Below, piece after piece: positions 63,851-64,000 of a stretch of 64,000 nt of DNA. This DNA comes from Bremerella cremea (GTDB lineage Bacteria; Planctomycetota; Planctomycetia; Pirellulales; Pirellulaceae). The position numbers were made by a program, and so were the translations under genes. The DNA lies in assembly GCF_003335505.1 (NCBI RefSeq), contig NZ_QPEX01000011.1:186001-250000 (forward strand). The letters run 5' to 3'. How positions within the stretch are numbered: the first letter of the stretch is position 1; every line of letters starts with the position of its first letter. The notes beneath the pieces were generated by a model. It saw only the letters and a program-made list of their open reading frames with translations. It was not told the DNA's origin and made no database searches.

Positions 63851-64000
63851 GTGCAATACAGTACCAGCGATTTTCGTAAAGGTTTGAAAGTCCAGATCGA
63901 CGGCGAACCCTACATCATGTCCGAGTGCAACTTTGTGAAGCCGGGCAAGGGAAACGCCTTGTACAAGTGTCGGTTGAAGAACTTGATCCGAGGTACCACG
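63851..64000 (+). CDS. efp: Elongation factor P, 3'-truncated by the window
   Basis: The frame from the GTG at 63851 gives 50 visible residues that match the N-terminus of EF-P (SDFRKGLKVQIDGEPYIM, KPGKGNALYKCRL, LKNLIRGTT). The modification site is the second Lys of KPGKG, the residue that EpmA/EpmB beta-lysylate. EF-P helps ribosomes through proline runs. The gene runs off the right edge. A short AGACCC/GGGTCT hairpin (63786-63802) lies in the shared leader, and no Shine-Dalgarno sequence is evident before the GTG. Confidence 0.92.
   Translation, partial: MQYSTSDFRKGLKVQIDGEPYIMSECNFVKPGKGNALYKCRLKNLIRGTT

Overview
The window looks like ordinary chromosome from a planctomycete of the Pirellulales type (Blastopirellula, Bremerella or Rhodopirellula relatives). 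This rests on the mix of genes: secreted sulfatase, PQQ-propeller and leucine-rich-repeat proteins, zinc-ribbon prefixes on otherwise standard proteins, a HYExAFE protein, ExbB/ExbD genes grouped with VWA and TPR proteins, and a Lys/Ala-rich histone-H1-like protein. Genus is not determined. I see no rRNA, tRNA, CRISPR array, transposase, integrase or prophage genes.

Layout. 1-886 holds the end of a SurA/PpiC-type prolyl isomerase. 930-12212 is one leftward run of eight tightly spaced genes: a zinc-ribbon/VWA membrane protein, a secreted protein, ExbB, two ExbD, a very large TPR protein, a 1245-residue single-span protein and a secreted CxxC protein. It looks like an uncharacterised proton-motive-force-driven envelope system and is the best candidate for something new here. 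12636-18224 is housekeeping: a HemD-HemE fusion (haem), HYExAFE protein, hisS, a YkgJ-type cysteine-cluster protein and purU. 18559-21198 encodes a REC-HD-GYP-REC-GGDEF-CBS protein in which only the HD-GYP module keeps its catalytic residues. 21284-29595 has an unknown helical protein, a leftward set (M3 peptidase, MnmE-like GTPase lacking its C-terminus, sulfite-oxidase-like enzyme), a GYF/DUF4282 protein, purH and trpC.

29727-34066 contains a small membrane protein and a three-gene envelope-lipid set (PAP2 phosphatase, LptF/G-type permease, ArnT-like GT39 transferase). 34125-42089 is a second leftward operon, RDD - SpoIIM-like - membrane protein - DUF4129 - DUF4350 - MoxR - DUF58, with overlapping stop/start codons. 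42497-46418 has corA behind a sulfatase, and a divergent BRCT-like/MerR/TPR protein gene beside a perfect 16-bp palindrome.

46560-54678 has a secreted cytochrome-c-site/LRR protein, an aldo/keto reductase, myo-inositol-1-phosphate synthase, a class I aminotransferase, a HEAT-like protein and the histone-like protein. Two related degenerate repeat copies sit in convergent gaps of this part. 54930-64000 has a DEAD-box helicase, an orphan iron-type binding protein, a putative metallopeptidase lipoprotein, a PQQ-propeller protein, a TlpA-type lipoprotein, and finally epmB divergent from efp, which runs off the right edge; epmB and efp form an enzyme-substrate pair.

Starts were moved inward from the longest open frame where a Shine-Dalgarno sequence, signal peptide, family N-terminus or neighbouring stop codon supported it. 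All calls come from reading the sequence; no searches were run.
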